Shown: one piece after another, positions 34,746 through 43,508 of the stretch
Numbering within the stretch: the first letter of the stretch is position 1
Layout of the letters: each line of letters begins with the position of its first letter
Assembly: GCA_910576995.1 (NCBI GenBank)
Contig: CAJTLC010000003.1
Coordinates: 101,901-165,900 of the forward strand
Direction: 5' to 3'
DNA: 64,000 nt
Source of the DNA: an uncultured Ruminococcus sp.
GTDB lineage: Bacteria > Bacillota > Clostridia > Oscillospirales > Ruminococcaceae
Program-made: the position numbers and the translations under genes
The notes under the pieces: generated by a model
What the model saw: the letters and a program-made list of their open reading frames with translations, nothing else
The model's database searches: none
Told to the model about the DNA's origin: nothing

Positions 34746-35671
34746 CGCTCCTTTCTGTCCGTTATCTTTTGAATATCATCAAAAAACAACGGCGTTCCAC
34801 CTGTGTGGATAAATAAAATATTCCTATTCTCAATTTTTCTGCTTTTCAAATATTTCTGCATTCCCAAAAAAGCTTTAGCAGTATATGTACTATCAAGCGG
34901 AATACCATATTTGCACATCATCGATTTTATAATGTTAGCTATCTCAACATTTTCTTTTCCATAACCATCCTCAATATAGTCATCGAGAAAAATTGTTTTT
35001 TTCTGAATCAATTCTTCATTTACATCTGGCAGAAAACTCTTTATACTTTCAATAACCACATTTCTTCCTCTTGGATTTTTTCGTGCAATACTGATTCCAA
35101 TGATATTTCTTATATCATTTTTCATAATCTGTCCACAAACCAAACCTGCATGTGTTGTTCCTGTTCCGGATGCAAAGAAAATATAATCGAAATAAATATC
35201 GTTATTTTGTTCATACTCACATATCTCATTATAACAATTTACATATGCCCGAGTTCCGATATTCCCATGTCCTCCTCCAGGAATAAAATATGGATTTCGC
35301 CCTTTTTCTTTAAGTTCATGTAATTTGTGTTCAATCGTATCATGAACTTTTTCAACCGGTACAGTTATTATATCCGCTCCAAACAATTCCATAAAATCGC
35401 TGTTAAACGTAGCGTCCGATACTTCTAAAGGAGCAATTAAATAACACGGCATATTCCTTGATGCTGCCATATTTGCAATAACCCTGCAATGATTCGAATG
35501 ACTGCTTCCATAAGTAACAACACAATCATAGCCGCCGCTGTCAATTTCCTCAAAAAACAAAAAACCTTTTCTTGCTTTGTTTCCACCAAAAGAATATGGA
35601 ATCAAATCCTCTCTTTTGATAAATATTTTGTTTGCTTCATCATTAATTAATTGAATAGGAGTGTTCCACAT
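34742..35671 (-). CDS. PLP enzyme of ACC deaminase / D-cysteine desulfhydrase type
   Basis: A 309-aa fold-type II PLP-dependent enzyme. The PLP Lys is in the SFGGNKARKGF motif, followed by CVVTYGSSHSNHCRVIAN with the Ser/His catalytic neighbourhood, and the phosphate-binding loop FASGTGTTHAGL. Relatives deaminate 1-aminocyclopropane-1-carboxylate or desulfurate D-cysteine. In a cluster with an ATP-grasp ligase it may instead make or consume an unusual amino acid for attachment; this is inference. Confidence 0.87.
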   Translation of the reverse strand: MWNTPIQLINDEANKIFIKREDLIPYSFGGNKARKGFLFFEEIDSGGYDCVVTYGSSHSNHCRVIANMAASRNMPCYLIAPLEVSDATFNSDFMELFGADIITVPVEKVHDTIEHKLHELKEKGRNPYFIPGGGHGNIGTRAYVNCYNEICEYEQNNDIYFDYIFFASGTGTTHAGLVCGQIMKNDIRNIIGISIARKNPRGRNVVIESIKSFLPDVNEELIQKKTIFLDDYIEDGYGKENVEIANIIKSMMCKYGIPLDSTYTAKAFLGMQKYLKSRKIENRNILFIHTGGTPLFFDDIQKITDRKER

Positions 35672-35685
35672 AACAGCCTCCGCTT

Positions 35686-36195
35686 TTAAGATTGAAAATA
35701 ATCGCTTTTTGTCAAGCCGTAAGCATACCTGTCAACAAAGCGTTCATGACTGATCATATCGTCGCGAAGTAATCCTTCTTTTACAAATCCGACTTTTTCA
35801 AACAATCTTTGAGCGATAATATTTTCCGATTCAGTGAAAAGATATATTTTATTCAAATCAAGAACAGAAAAAGCATATTCGATCAGCAGCTTGCTTGCTT
35901 GAGTGGATATACCTTTACCCTTAAATGAAATCTCCCCCATAGCAATATAATATTCTGCTTTTTTGTTTTTATTATCTATATTCAAAAGTCCGATCGTACC
36001 ACATGGTACACCATCCGCTTCAATAATAGCATCATAGCGATCAGTTCTATCTGAAATACTATTAAACCATTTTTCGGTTTTGGTTATCTCAAGCGGAAGA
36101 TCATAATGAAGGAACTGATTGTTTTTCGGATTGTTTATCCATTCAACTTTTTTAGGTATATCTTTATATTCAAACTTTCTTATTGAGACTTTCAT
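35686..36195 (-). CDS. GNAT N-acetyltransferase (RimJ/RimL-like)
   Basis: A 169-aa acetyl-CoA-dependent acyltransferase. KISFKGKGISTQASKLLIEY-like residues form the acetyl-CoA loop (EISFKGKGIS then the helix), and NKIYLFTESENIIAQRLFEK is the conserved final strand-helix unit. It resembles sugar-amine acetyltransferases. It overlaps the sugar-transferase gene by 26 nt, a strong sign of co-expression, so the target is probably an amino sugar. Confidence 0.88.
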   Translation of the reverse strand: MKVSIRKFEYKDIPKKVEWINNPKNNQFLHYDLPLEITKTEKWFNSISDRTDRYDAIIEADGVPCGTIGLLNIDNKNKKAEYYIAMGEISFKGKGISTQASKLLIEYAFSVLDLNKIYLFTESENIIAQRLFEKVGFVKEGLLRDDMISHERFVDRYAYGLTKSDYFQS

Positions 36196-36814
36196 ACTTC
36201 ACTTTTCTCCTTGCATCATCTAATCTGCCCACTTTAATTTGACTGCCTACCTGAATATCCGATCTTTTTATTACCTTGGCAATAGTCATAATAAAGACTT
36301 TTATATCGAAGAAAAGCGAGATTTTTTTTATGTATTCAAGGTCATATTGAAAGCGCTGCTCCCAGCTGTCAATTGCATTTCTTCCATTTATTTGCGCCCA
36401 GCCAGTCAATCCCGGTCTTACATCATGACGATGTCTTTCTTTTTTGGTATACCAAGGAAGATATTCGACCAAAAGCGGTCTCGGTCCAATAATGCTCATA
36501 TCCCCTCTCAGAATATTAATCAGTTCGGGAAGTTCATCAAGCGACGTACTTCTGAGAAATCTGCCATATTTATTAAGACGAATGTCATCCGGAAGCAAAT
36601 TTCCTTTTTTATCTTTTCGATTATCCATAGTGCGGAATTTGATCAGCTTAAAAATCTTCTCGTCTTTGCCGGGTCTATCCTGAATAAAGAAAGGATTTCC
36701 CCGCATAAATATTGTGCCCAAAACCGTTAAGGTCAAAAGCATCGGAAATAAAATTATCAATGCATAGAGCGAAAGAACAAAATCCAGTCCTCTTTTTATA
36801 TATTTAGCGTACAT
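36170..36814 (-). CDS. Initiating undecaprenyl-phosphate sugar transferase
   Basis: A 214-aa membrane-associated phosphoglycosyl transferase that loads the first sugar phosphate onto undecaprenyl phosphate. Start ATG 36814 has AGAGGTG upstream. An N-terminal hydrophobic hairpin (FVLSLYALIILFPMLLTLTV) is followed by the catalytic core: KLIKFRTMD, the Asp-Glu pair in STSLDELPELINIL, MSIIGPRPLLVEY and RPGLTGWAQINGRN. It starts the four-gene cluster; no glycosyltransferases or flippase follow, so the rest of the glycan machinery lies elsewhere or is missing. Confidence 0.92.
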   Translation of the reverse strand: MYAKYIKRGLDFVLSLYALIILFPMLLTLTVLGTIFMRGNPFFIQDRPGKDEKIFKLIKFRTMDNRKDKKGNLLPDDIRLNKYGRFLRSTSLDELPELINILRGDMSIIGPRPLLVEYLPWYTKKERHRHDVRPGLTGWAQINGRNAIDSWEQRFQYDLEYIKKISLFFDIKVFIMTIAKVIKRSDIQVGSQIKVGRLDDARRKVKYESLNKKV

Positions 36815-36934
36815 TATCAAAACACCTCTTACTCACTTCGATAATATGATCTTTTCTTTCAAAAGAAACATCATCAAATACTTTTGAAATCATAAAAGAG
36901 CGTGCGTCTAAGATACACACCAATTATTTATAAC

Positions 36935-36963
36935 ATTATATCATCTTTTACAAAACATGTCAA
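36935..36963 (-). promoter_or_regulatory. Promoter of the glycan-modification cluster
   Basis: Minus-strand TTGACA (36963-36958), 17-bp spacer, TATAAT (36940-36935). The gap 36815-37104 otherwise holds AT-rich DNA and, near 37053, an inverted copy of the TTTCAAGTAGGGCGA motif. Confidence 0.86.
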
Positions 36964-37104
36964 TAGGAAAATCCTGTGTTTTTTAATAAACACAATTAAA
37001 ATTGTCAAACCATACAACAGTTAATGTCGTCAATCGAATAAAATAGATAATATAGTCGCCCTACTTGAAAATAACTGTTTGTAAAACGAATCCAGTTTTG
37101 CAGA

Positions 37105-37312
37105 TCTGTAAAAATAAAATGCACGTCTTTTCGGCAAATTCCGACGACTACTGCGTTGAAAATATTTGACGAGCGTCAGCCCGCCTACATATTTTCAACG
37201 CAGTAGTCGTCATAATTATGCTCGAAAATTACGCAGATAACAAAATCTTTAATTTTTCTCATCTGCGTATGCTTTAGTACCGCACATTTATTTTATGTAA
37301 ACACGCTCTATA
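37105..37312. repeat. Mosaic palindromic repeat, copy 4 (long form)
   Basis: About 208 bp. The centre is a perfect 23-bp inverted repeat (core TACTGCGTTGAAAATAT, complement following a 23-nt loop). It carries TGCACGTCTTTTCGGCAAAT, ATTATGCTCGAAAAT and CATCTGCGTATGCTTTAGTACC modules. The right end AGAGCGTGTTTACATAAAAT matches copy 2 and runs into the truncated kinase-like gene; the left end lacks a matching arm. Confidence 0.82.
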
Positions 37313-37410
37313 GCATCATCAAGAATTTTCTTATCATAATACAGAATACCAATCTGTTCTGCCAACATTTGAGCCAGCTTATGTCTTCCGACGCATATTA
37401 TTTTTTTCAT
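37288..37410 (-). pseudogene. Truncated cytidylate-kinase-like gene cut by repeat copy 4
   Basis: A 40-codon frame starting at ATG 37410, overlapping the MMPL stop codon (ATGA), so translated with it if at all. The beginning KKIICVGRHKLAQMLAEQ and IGILYYDKKILDDAI resemble the first helix and YYDKxLL segment of cytidylate-kinase-like family proteins, though the GSGG phosphate loop is poorly kept. The last residues (ERVYIK) and the TAA are encoded by repeat copy 4, so the rest of the gene was lost at the element boundary. Probably not functional. Confidence 0.55.
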
Positions 37411-40064
37411 ATTTGTTTATCACCTTTCTTTTTAATGATTATCATATCAACTAATAACAGTATGGCTGGAAGAATAAAGACGACCATAATTACGGAACAA
37501 ATCCCACCATATGCTATCATCATACAGGTCTGAGCTATTACTTCCTGAGTCATTATGACGCTTACCGTTAGACAAGTAGAAATAAGAATAAGAGATGATG
37601 TAAGAATGGTTTTGATCGAGCAATTCATAGCTTCGCCTATTGCATCTTTCTTTTCTAAAGTAAGACGTTTTTCACGATAATTATCAAACAATAAAATACC
37701 ATAATCAATAGTTGCACCCATAAGAATGCACTGCACAAGAATAAGCGCAATATAATTTACGCTGTAGCCTTGCAGGCATACTATTGCTGTTGTAATAAAT
37801 ACAGCTCCCTGAATTACTGCAACCAATACTGCCGAACTTACCAGCGAACGGAATGTTATCAACACAACAAAAAGTATTGCAATAACAGTCAGGATAGTTA
37901 CCAAATTTAATTCTTTTGTAAATCCCTCGTTCATTTCGCTTCCCATTGCCGAATCTCCGACTAAATAAGCCTTGTTTTCAAAACATTCGTCAGCCAAATC
38001 GCTTATTGAACTGATACATGAAAATGTACTTTCACCTTCTGACGGCTGATCAACGGAAATTATCATTCTATTATAATTTTTTCCAAGCATTAAATTGCGG
38101 TTTTCTTCAATTTGTCTTTCACCGTCAGCTATCTGAGAGCGCATATCTTCATCAATTGCAGCTGAGTAAGTTTCGTCTGGCATAATTTCATCAGTAATAA
38201 AATTCAGAAATTCCTCAAGAGTTAATGTATCGCTTTTCACGTCGAGCTGTGACATTCTGCGTATTTTCAGCATATCCTCAATATCCTTGATATCCTGCTC
38301 CATGACCTCTGAAAGTTCTTTAGAAGTCATTTTCTTTTCATAAACATCTTTACTCTGCTCTATTTGCTTTTTAGCTTCTTCGATCTGAAGCTTTCCGGCT
38401 TCAATTTCTGCTTCCTGTTCGTCAAGCTGTGCAGAAATCATTTCTTCTGTCATACCGGCAGATTCCATTTGTTTCTTAGCTTCATTAAGTCGACTCTCTC
38501 CGGATAAAAGCTGCTCTTCACTTTCAGCAATCTGACTTTCTGCATCTTCCAGCTGTTTTTTGCCATCGTCAAGCTCTTTTCTTGCATCTGAAATCTGCTT
38601 TATCTGTTCCGCGCTCATAAATTCAGCATATGACGGATTTTTAGCAACATTATCGTCCATATAGCATAATAGCTCATACATTGTGATTTTTTCAAATTCA
38701 GAATCATCACCATTATCCTTGTACATCTGATACATCATTTTTGCCTGTTCTTCAGTCATATCCATATCCTTGGCAAGTTCACCATATGTATATGATTTTC
38801 CAATAGTATTGGAATAATCCTGCACGGAATTAACATCTTCACGTTGTTCAATCAGTGAAATGAATTTCGCTATATTTTCAGGTGATTCATCATTTCTGTA
38901 CATAATAACCGTCTGATTATCCATGCCAAAGGCGTCTTCAATAGCAGTCTGTTCGGCATTATCAAAAGTTTTTATGTATGTAACCCCAAGATTATCCTTT
39001 ACCAAAAATGCGCCAACTGCCACAACAGCAATAAGCGGAACTGAAATAAATCTTATTTTACCTGCGATTTTCATAACAGGCTTCATATTCGGATTCAATG
39101 ATTTTTTATGAGTTTTGGTCATTGCTTTATCAAACTTTACAACCAGACCCGGCAGAATCATAAAAATACAAATAAGGCTGATAAACACGCCTTTGGCAAG
39201 TACAATGCCCATGTCCTGTCCTATTTTAAAGCTCATAAAGAGAAGTACCAGAAGTCCTACAATAGTAGTTACAGAACTGCTTGTAATAGCTCCGAATGCA
39301 TTTGCAAGAGCGTTTTTCATTGCGGCAGAAGGATCGGGATTTTTCAATTTTTCCTGATTATATCTGTTCATAAGCATAATGGAATAATCCATAGAAAGAC
39401 CCATTTGCAATAAAGCGCCAACTGCGAATGTCATAAACGATACCGATGGCAGAAACGCATTGCTTCCCATATTGAACACTATTGCAATTCCGATACACAC
39501 CATATACAAAAACGGTTCTACCCATGAATTGCAAAGGAGAAACAGTATCGCAAAAATTATAATGACAGCAATTATTGCAATAATTGGTATTTCTTCAACG
39601 AGAGTGCTTACCATCATATCGTTATCTACGACAGCTCCGCTGCAATAAGCCGAATCTCCGTATTTATCTTCAATTGTTTCAAGTACGTTCCGTGCCTCTT
39701 TGGAATAAGTATTTGCAGAAACCATAATCATATATTTAGAATGATTGTCTTTCTGATATGCTTCGTCGTCCTGCAAATAGACTACGGTTTTGACATTTTC
39801 AATTGATTCAAGTTCAATCTTTCGGTCAAGCTGTTCCTGCTCCGTAAGGTCGTTGAACATAACGGTTATGCTTGACATTTCCCCATATTCTTCAGACATA
39901 ATCTCCATACCCTGCTTTACATCTGAATCCTTTGGAAGATATTTCGACATATCATAATTGACATTTGTCTGAAATATACCGAATACAGCCGCAGCAGTAA
40001 GAATTGCCGTGACGATAAACACCACGAATCTCTTGTCAACTATCCAGTTTGCAATCTTCTTCAA
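37407..40064 (-). CDS. MMPL/RND-superfamily membrane exporter
   Basis: An 885-aa protein of the MMPL/HAE3 type with two repeats, each a single N-terminal helix, a large extracellular loop and a five-helix bundle. Sterol-sensing-like segments include PIIAIIAVIIIFAILFLLCNS and GLSMDYSIMLMNRYNQE, with the second-half equivalent GATIDYGILLFDNYREK. The loop between repeats has a long Lys/Glu/Gln-rich coiled coil (about 490-600). The substrate, lipid or drug, is unknown. It is divergent from a TetR regulator, sharing an overlapping promoter region, so TetR-controlled efflux is likely. Confidence 0.92.
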   Translation of the reverse strand: MKKIANWIVDKRFVVFIVTAILTAAAVFGIFQTNVNYDMSKYLPKDSDVKQGMEIMSEEYGEMSSITVMFNDLTEQEQLDRKIELESIENVKTVVYLQDDEAYQKDNHSKYMIMVSANTYSKEARNVLETIEDKYGDSAYCSGAVVDNDMMVSTLVEEIPIIAIIAVIIIFAILFLLCNSWVEPFLYMVCIGIAIVFNMGSNAFLPSVSFMTFAVGALLQMGLSMDYSIMLMNRYNQEKLKNPDPSAAMKNALANAFGAITSSSVTTIVGLLVLLFMSFKIGQDMGIVLAKGVFISLICIFMILPGLVVKFDKAMTKTHKKSLNPNMKPVMKIAGKIRFISVPLIAVVAVGAFLVKDNLGVTYIKTFDNAEQTAIEDAFGMDNQTVIMYRNDESPENIAKFISLIEQREDVNSVQDYSNTIGKSYTYGELAKDMDMTEEQAKMMYQMYKDNGDDSEFEKITMYELLCYMDDNVAKNPSYAEFMSAEQIKQISDARKELDDGKKQLEDAESQIAESEEQLLSGESRLNEAKKQMESAGMTEEMISAQLDEQEAEIEAGKLQIEEAKKQIEQSKDVYEKKMTSKELSEVMEQDIKDIEDMLKIRRMSQLDVKSDTLTLEEFLNFITDEIMPDETYSAAIDEDMRSQIADGERQIEENRNLMLGKNYNRMIISVDQPSEGESTFSCISSISDLADECFENKAYLVGDSAMGSEMNEGFTKELNLVTILTVIAILFVVLITFRSLVSSAVLVAVIQGAVFITTAIVCLQGYSVNYIALILVQCILMGATIDYGILLFDNYREKRLTLEKKDAIGEAMNCSIKTILTSSLILISTCLTVSVIMTQEVIAQTCMMIAYGGICSVIMVVFILPAILLLVDMIIIKKKGDKQI

Positions 40065-40089
40065 TTAATATAACCTCTTTTCTTTATAC

Positions 40090-40118
40090 TTGACAAATTT
40101 AAAAAAATCTGCTATACT
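40090..40118 (+). promoter_or_regulatory. Promoter of the TetR gene
   Basis: TTGACA (40090-40095), 17-bp spacer, TATACT (40113-40118). It overlaps the MMPL promoter that reads the other way. Confidence 0.8.
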
Positions 40119-40120
40119 AT

Positions 40121-40153
40121 ATTATAACAACAGTGTGTTGCTTTTGCAACCAA
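40121..40153 (-). promoter_or_regulatory. MMPL promoter with palindromic TetR-type operator
   Basis: Minus-strand TTGCAA (40149-40144), 17-bp spacer, TATAAT (40126-40121). The -35 lies inside the palindrome GTTGCTTTTGCAAC, next to a second symmetric motif CAACAGTGTGTTG at 40128-40140. These are good candidate binding sites for the divergent TetR protein. Confidence 0.68.
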
Positions 40154-40249
40154 CATTTTTAAAATAAGCGCTTTTAAATCAACATTTTTTATATCAACTG
40201 ATGTGAACTCAAAATCTGTATGAAAAGATGTGGAAATTAAGGAGAGTAT

Positions 40250-40819
40250 ATGAATAACAAAGAAAATCAGCGTGTAAGACTTACAAAAATGCTTTTCAGA
40301 AATAGCTTGATTTCGCTGCTGAAAAAGAAATCTGTCTATCAGATTTCAGTTACAGAGCTTTGTGAAAAATCTGAAATGAATCGTTCAACTTTTTATAAAT
40401 ATTATGGAAATGTCCGTGACGTTTTCACTGAAATTGAAGAAGAAACTCTTAAACAGGGGCAAAAATGTATGCAGGAAATTGAAGCGTCAGGAATCAATTA
40501 TGCAATACAGCCGCTTTATAGGCTTCTGTGTTATATTAAGGAAAACAAGGATTTATATAAACTGCTTTTAAACAATAGCGTTGACGACAACTTCTCATCT
40601 GTTATGATACAGGACACTATTGATTTCTTAAAATATAAATCTCAAAATATACTTGCTGATAATAATAATTTTTCGGATTATATCTTTCAATATATATTGT
40701 CCGGATGTATTCATGTCATTCAATCATGGATTGATAATTCTATGGAGGAATCGCCGGAGGAAATTGCACAATTGATTTATAATGCATCCATTAGTGTAAT
40801 AGAAAAATATAAAGAATAG
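40250..40819 (+). CDS. TetR-family transcriptional regulator
   Basis: A 189-aa regulator. The N-terminal HTH is ISVTELCEKSEMNRSTFYKY, followed by YGNVRDVF, the usual start of the ligand domain; the rest is helical without recognised ligand motifs. GGAGAG precedes the ATG. It is divergent from the MMPL exporter, with overlapping promoters and a palindrome between. It is followed within 10 nt by a TauE/SafE permease gene, so it probably controls both. Confidence 0.9.
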   Translation: MNNKENQRVRLTKMLFRNSLISLLKKKSVYQISVTELCEKSEMNRSTFYKYYGNVRDVFTEIEEETLKQGQKCMQEIEASGINYAIQPLYRLLCYIKENKDLYKLLLNNSVDDNFSSVMIQDTIDFLKYKSQNILADNNNFSDYIFQYILSGCIHVIQSWIDNSMEESPEEIAQLIYNASISVIEKYKE

Positions 40820-40828
40820 AGGTTCGCT

Positions 40829-41603
40829 ATGCTTTTTAAATTTATCATCTGTTTTATTGCCGGAATCGGTGCAGGATTCGGCACTGGCTTTGCCGGAATG
40901 AGCGCTGCTGCCGTTATAAGTCCAATGCTGATAACCTTTTTAGATATGCCTGCATATGAGGCAGTAGGGATCGCATTGGCAAGCGATGTTCTTGCAAGTG
41001 CGGTCAGTGCATATACCTATGGTAAAAATAAGAATATTGATGTGAAAAACGGACTTGTCATGATGTTTACGGTTTTGGTATTTACCTTGGCAGGCAGTTT
41101 TATTGCAAGTCTTGTACCTAATACTGCAATGGGAAACTTTTCGGTAATAATGACTTTGCTTCTTGGAATCAAATTTATTATAAAACCTGTCATGACAACA
41201 AAAGAACGAATGCAGAAATTAGAACCTAAAAAAACGTCTGTTACAGTCCGTTGTCTGCGGTGTGATGATCGGATTGATCTGCGGATTTATCGGCGCAGGC
41301 GGCGGTATGATGATGCTTCTGATTCTTACAAGCGTACTTGGCTATGAATTGAAAACCGCTGTCGGCACAAGCGTTTTTATTATGACGTTTACAGCTTTGA
41401 CCGGTTCTGTCAGTCACTTTGCTATCGGAGGGATTCCCGATTTATGGTGTATGCTTTTTTGTATTATGTCAACGCTGATGTGGGCAAGAATCGCTGCTAA
41501 ATTTGCAAATAAGGCGTCACCCAAAACTTTAAATCGTGTTACGGGCGTTGTGCTTGCCGTATTGGGCAGCGTTATTTTGATTGTTGACCGTTTAAATATA
41601 TGA
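40829..41603 (+). pseudogene. TauE/SafE-family permease, frameshifted at an A7 run
   Basis: Two overlapping frames (40829-41347 and the frame read through 41262-41603) together give one permease of about 257 aa, the normal size of TauE/SafE sulfite-sulfonate exporters. The first half has GAGFGTGFAGMSAAAVISP and LASDVLASAVSAYTYGK; the second half has the matching ICGFIGAGGGMMMLLIL and AVGTSVFIMTFTALTGS. Removing one A from the seven-A run at 41228-41234 restores a single frame (KKRLLQSVVCGVM). So it is either a true frameshift, a phase-variable slip, or a sequencing error in the homopolymer. Confidence 0.85.
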
Positions 41604-41686
41604 ACTCACGTAAAGGTGATTGTGGAAAAATTACAGCAGAAAAAGGAAAAACTTAAAAACAGGAAGAAAAATAGTATACAAAGTTT

Positions 41687-41750
41687 AAGAGCCGTTTTTT
41701 TGGTATCTCACAAAGTAGAGAAACCTATAAAAACGGCTCTTTTTGTTTTA
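41687..41750 (+). terminator. Long hairpin terminator after TauE/SafE gene
   Basis: AAGAGCCGTTTTT pairs with AAAAACGGCTCTT, with an inner stem GGTATCTC/GAGAAACC, followed by TTTTT. It should end the TetR-TauE transcript. Confidence 0.78.
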
Positions 41751-41765
41751 AAGGAAGACGATGAA

Positions 41766-41855
41766 ATGAATAACGATAACAAACTTATGATCAAGGCTGC
41801 ATTGCTCCGTAAAGAATCTGAATACCATTATGGGGAAGTCCCGTCAAAGCTGTAG
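41766..41855 (+). CDS. 29-aa ORF of unknown origin
   Basis: Starts at ATG 41766 after AAGGAAG and ends with TAG. Composition is polar (MNNDNKLMIKAALLRKESE...). The following ~110 bases up to the MATE stop include a GGGGAA/TTCCCC inverted pair and look unlike the neighbouring genes. It could be the first codons of a lost gene or a trace of a mobile element; I recognise no family. Confidence 0.3.
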   Translation: MNNDNKLMIKAALLRKESEYHYGEVPSKL

Positions 41856-41969
41856 CTTTGCATTTCTTGGTATTTTACCGTATCAAGGCTCATTCCCCAG
41901 TAGTAAATAGGGGTTACAATCCTCAAAAAATGCGGGAAAACGCTTTGTTTTGCGGAGTTAGCTGCTCAT

Positions 41970-43289
41970 TTACTTGATTTTTACAGTAAAAATAAAAGTC
42001 AAGGTAATTACAACAGACATAATTTCCGCAGTAATAATGGAAAGCCAGATTCCGTTTATTCCGAGGAATATCGGGAGTATCAATACTGCTGCAACTTGAA
42101 AAACAAGCGTTCGCAAAAAAGAGATCAACGCGGAAACAAGTCCATTGTTGAGCGCAGTAAAGAAAGATGAACCGAAGATAGATATTCCGGCAAATAAAAA
42201 AGAGAATGAAAAAATTCTGAATCCGCCAAAAGTCAGCTTCATAAGCGCTGAATCATAGCCAACAAATATTTTAGCCAGCGGATAAGCAAGAATTTCTGCA
42301 AGAACGAGCATACTTACTGAAGTTACGCCTATGATGACAAAACTTTTCTTCAGAATGCTCTTAATTTCGGCTCTGTCGTCCGCACCATAATGATAACCTA
42401 TGATCGGCGCTGTTCCGACAGAATATCCGATAAATACCGCCAGAAAAATCATATTTACATACATAAGCACGCCGTATGCCGCAACGCCGTCTTCGCCCGC
42501 ATACTTCATCAATTGAGCGTTATAAAGCATACTGACGATCGACATCGAAATATTAGTCATAAGTTCCGACGAACCATTCGTGCAGGCTCGCATCAGAGCT
42601 TTTCCGTCGAATTTTGTTTTGGTCAATCTAAGCAAACTATCATTTTTACGAGCAAAGTAAATAATAGGGATACTGCCGCCCACGACCTGACTTAAAGCAG
42701 TCGCCAAAGCAGCTCCCGCTAAATTCCATTGAAACACCGCAACGAGTAATGCGTCAAGAATTATATTTGTAAAACCGGCTGCCAACGTTACAGCAAGACC
42801 CAAATTAGGCTTTTCAGCGGCGGCAAAAAAGCTTTGAAATTCAAATTGAAGCATATAAAAGGGCAGCGCGCACAGAATCAATCTGCCGTACAGAACGCAG
42901 TTTTTGAGCATTTCTCCCTCTGCTCCGAGCAGTATGGCAATAGGTCGTATAAAAACGATTCCCAGAATTGCTATAATAACGCCGCAGATCGCTGTTGTGT
43001 AAACGAAAAGCGAAAAAAGGCGATTTGCTTTTTGGCAGTCTCCCAGTCCCATGGTTTTAGAAATCAGCGCACTTCCGCCCGTACCGAACATAAATCCGAC
43101 AGCGCCAAGTATCATAAGGAACGGCATAATAAAATTTACCGCGGCAAAAGGTGTTTTTCCAACGTAATTGGAAACAAAAAATCCATCAACAACGCCGTAG
43201 ATCGATGTAAAAATCATCATAATAATAGATGGAAATGTGAAGCGGAGCAATTTTTTTCCTGTAAAATGTTCCGAAAGCTGTATATTCAT
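41970..43289 (-). CDS. MATE-family multidrug efflux transporter
   Basis: A 439-aa twelve-helix exporter of the MATE/DinF type. Both halves contain family segments: PFAAVNFIMPFLMILGAVGF with FGTGGSALISKTMG, then GVAAYGVLMYVNMIFLAVFIGYSVGTAPIIGYHYGA. GGAGGAA lies before the ATG. A MarR regulator lies upstream on the same strand, separated by repeat copy 5, so the pair is probably a drug- or stress-responsive unit, although the repeat hairpin could reduce read-through. Confidence 0.92.
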   Translation of the reverse strand: MNIQLSEHFTGKKLLRFTFPSIIMMIFTSIYGVVDGFFVSNYVGKTPFAAVNFIMPFLMILGAVGFMFGTGGSALISKTMGLGDCQKANRLFSLFVYTTAICGVIIAILGIVFIRPIAILLGAEGEMLKNCVLYGRLILCALPFYMLQFEFQSFFAAAEKPNLGLAVTLAAGFTNIILDALLVAVFQWNLAGAALATALSQVVGGSIPIIYFARKNDSLLRLTKTKFDGKALMRACTNGSSELMTNISMSIVSMLYNAQLMKYAGEDGVAAYGVLMYVNMIFLAVFIGYSVGTAPIIGYHYGADDRAEIKSILKKSFVIIGVTSVSMLVLAEILAYPLAKIFVGYDSALMKLTFGGFRIFSFSFLFAGISIFGSSFFTALNNGLVSALISFLRTLVFQVAAVLILPIFLGINGIWLSIITAEIMSVVITLTFIFTVKIK

Positions 43290-43319
43290 TTTAATTCCTC
43301 CATTCAGAATAGATATTGG

Positions 43320-43481
43320 AACCTGTCTTCACAAGATGCAGCGCACGTCTTTTCGGCAAATTTTGCCGATGACTGCGTTGAAAAAGTTCACCATATATCA
43401 AGTATGCTTTCACTTTTTCTCCTTGTCATCGACAAAATTATGCTCGAAAATCCGCACACTGATCTTGTGAAGGCAGGTTCT
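43320..43481. repeat. Mosaic palindromic repeat, copy 5
   Basis: A 162-bp element with ends GAACCTGTCTTCACAAGAT and ATCTTGTGAAGGCAGGTTC, differing from perfect complementarity only at one position that still allows a G-U pair. Modules: GCGCACGTCTTTTCGGCAAA, TGCGTTGAAAAAGTTCACC, CTTTTTCTCCTTGTCATCG and ATTATGCTCGAAAATCCGCA. It lies between marR and the MATE gene. Confidence 0.88.
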
Positions 43482-43508
43482 TATATTTGCAAAGACAAGC
43501 TCTGAAAT

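Noticed and set aside
41228..41262. Programmed ribosomal frameshift in the TauE/SafE gene
   Set aside because: The A7 run would favour a -1 slip, but the downstream frame needs +1, and -1 meets an early stop; mutation or sequencing error is more likely.
42834..43505. 223-residue plus-strand open frame across the MATE gene and repeat copy 5
   Set aside because: Low-complexity basic composition, antisense to MATE, and partly made of repeat sequence.
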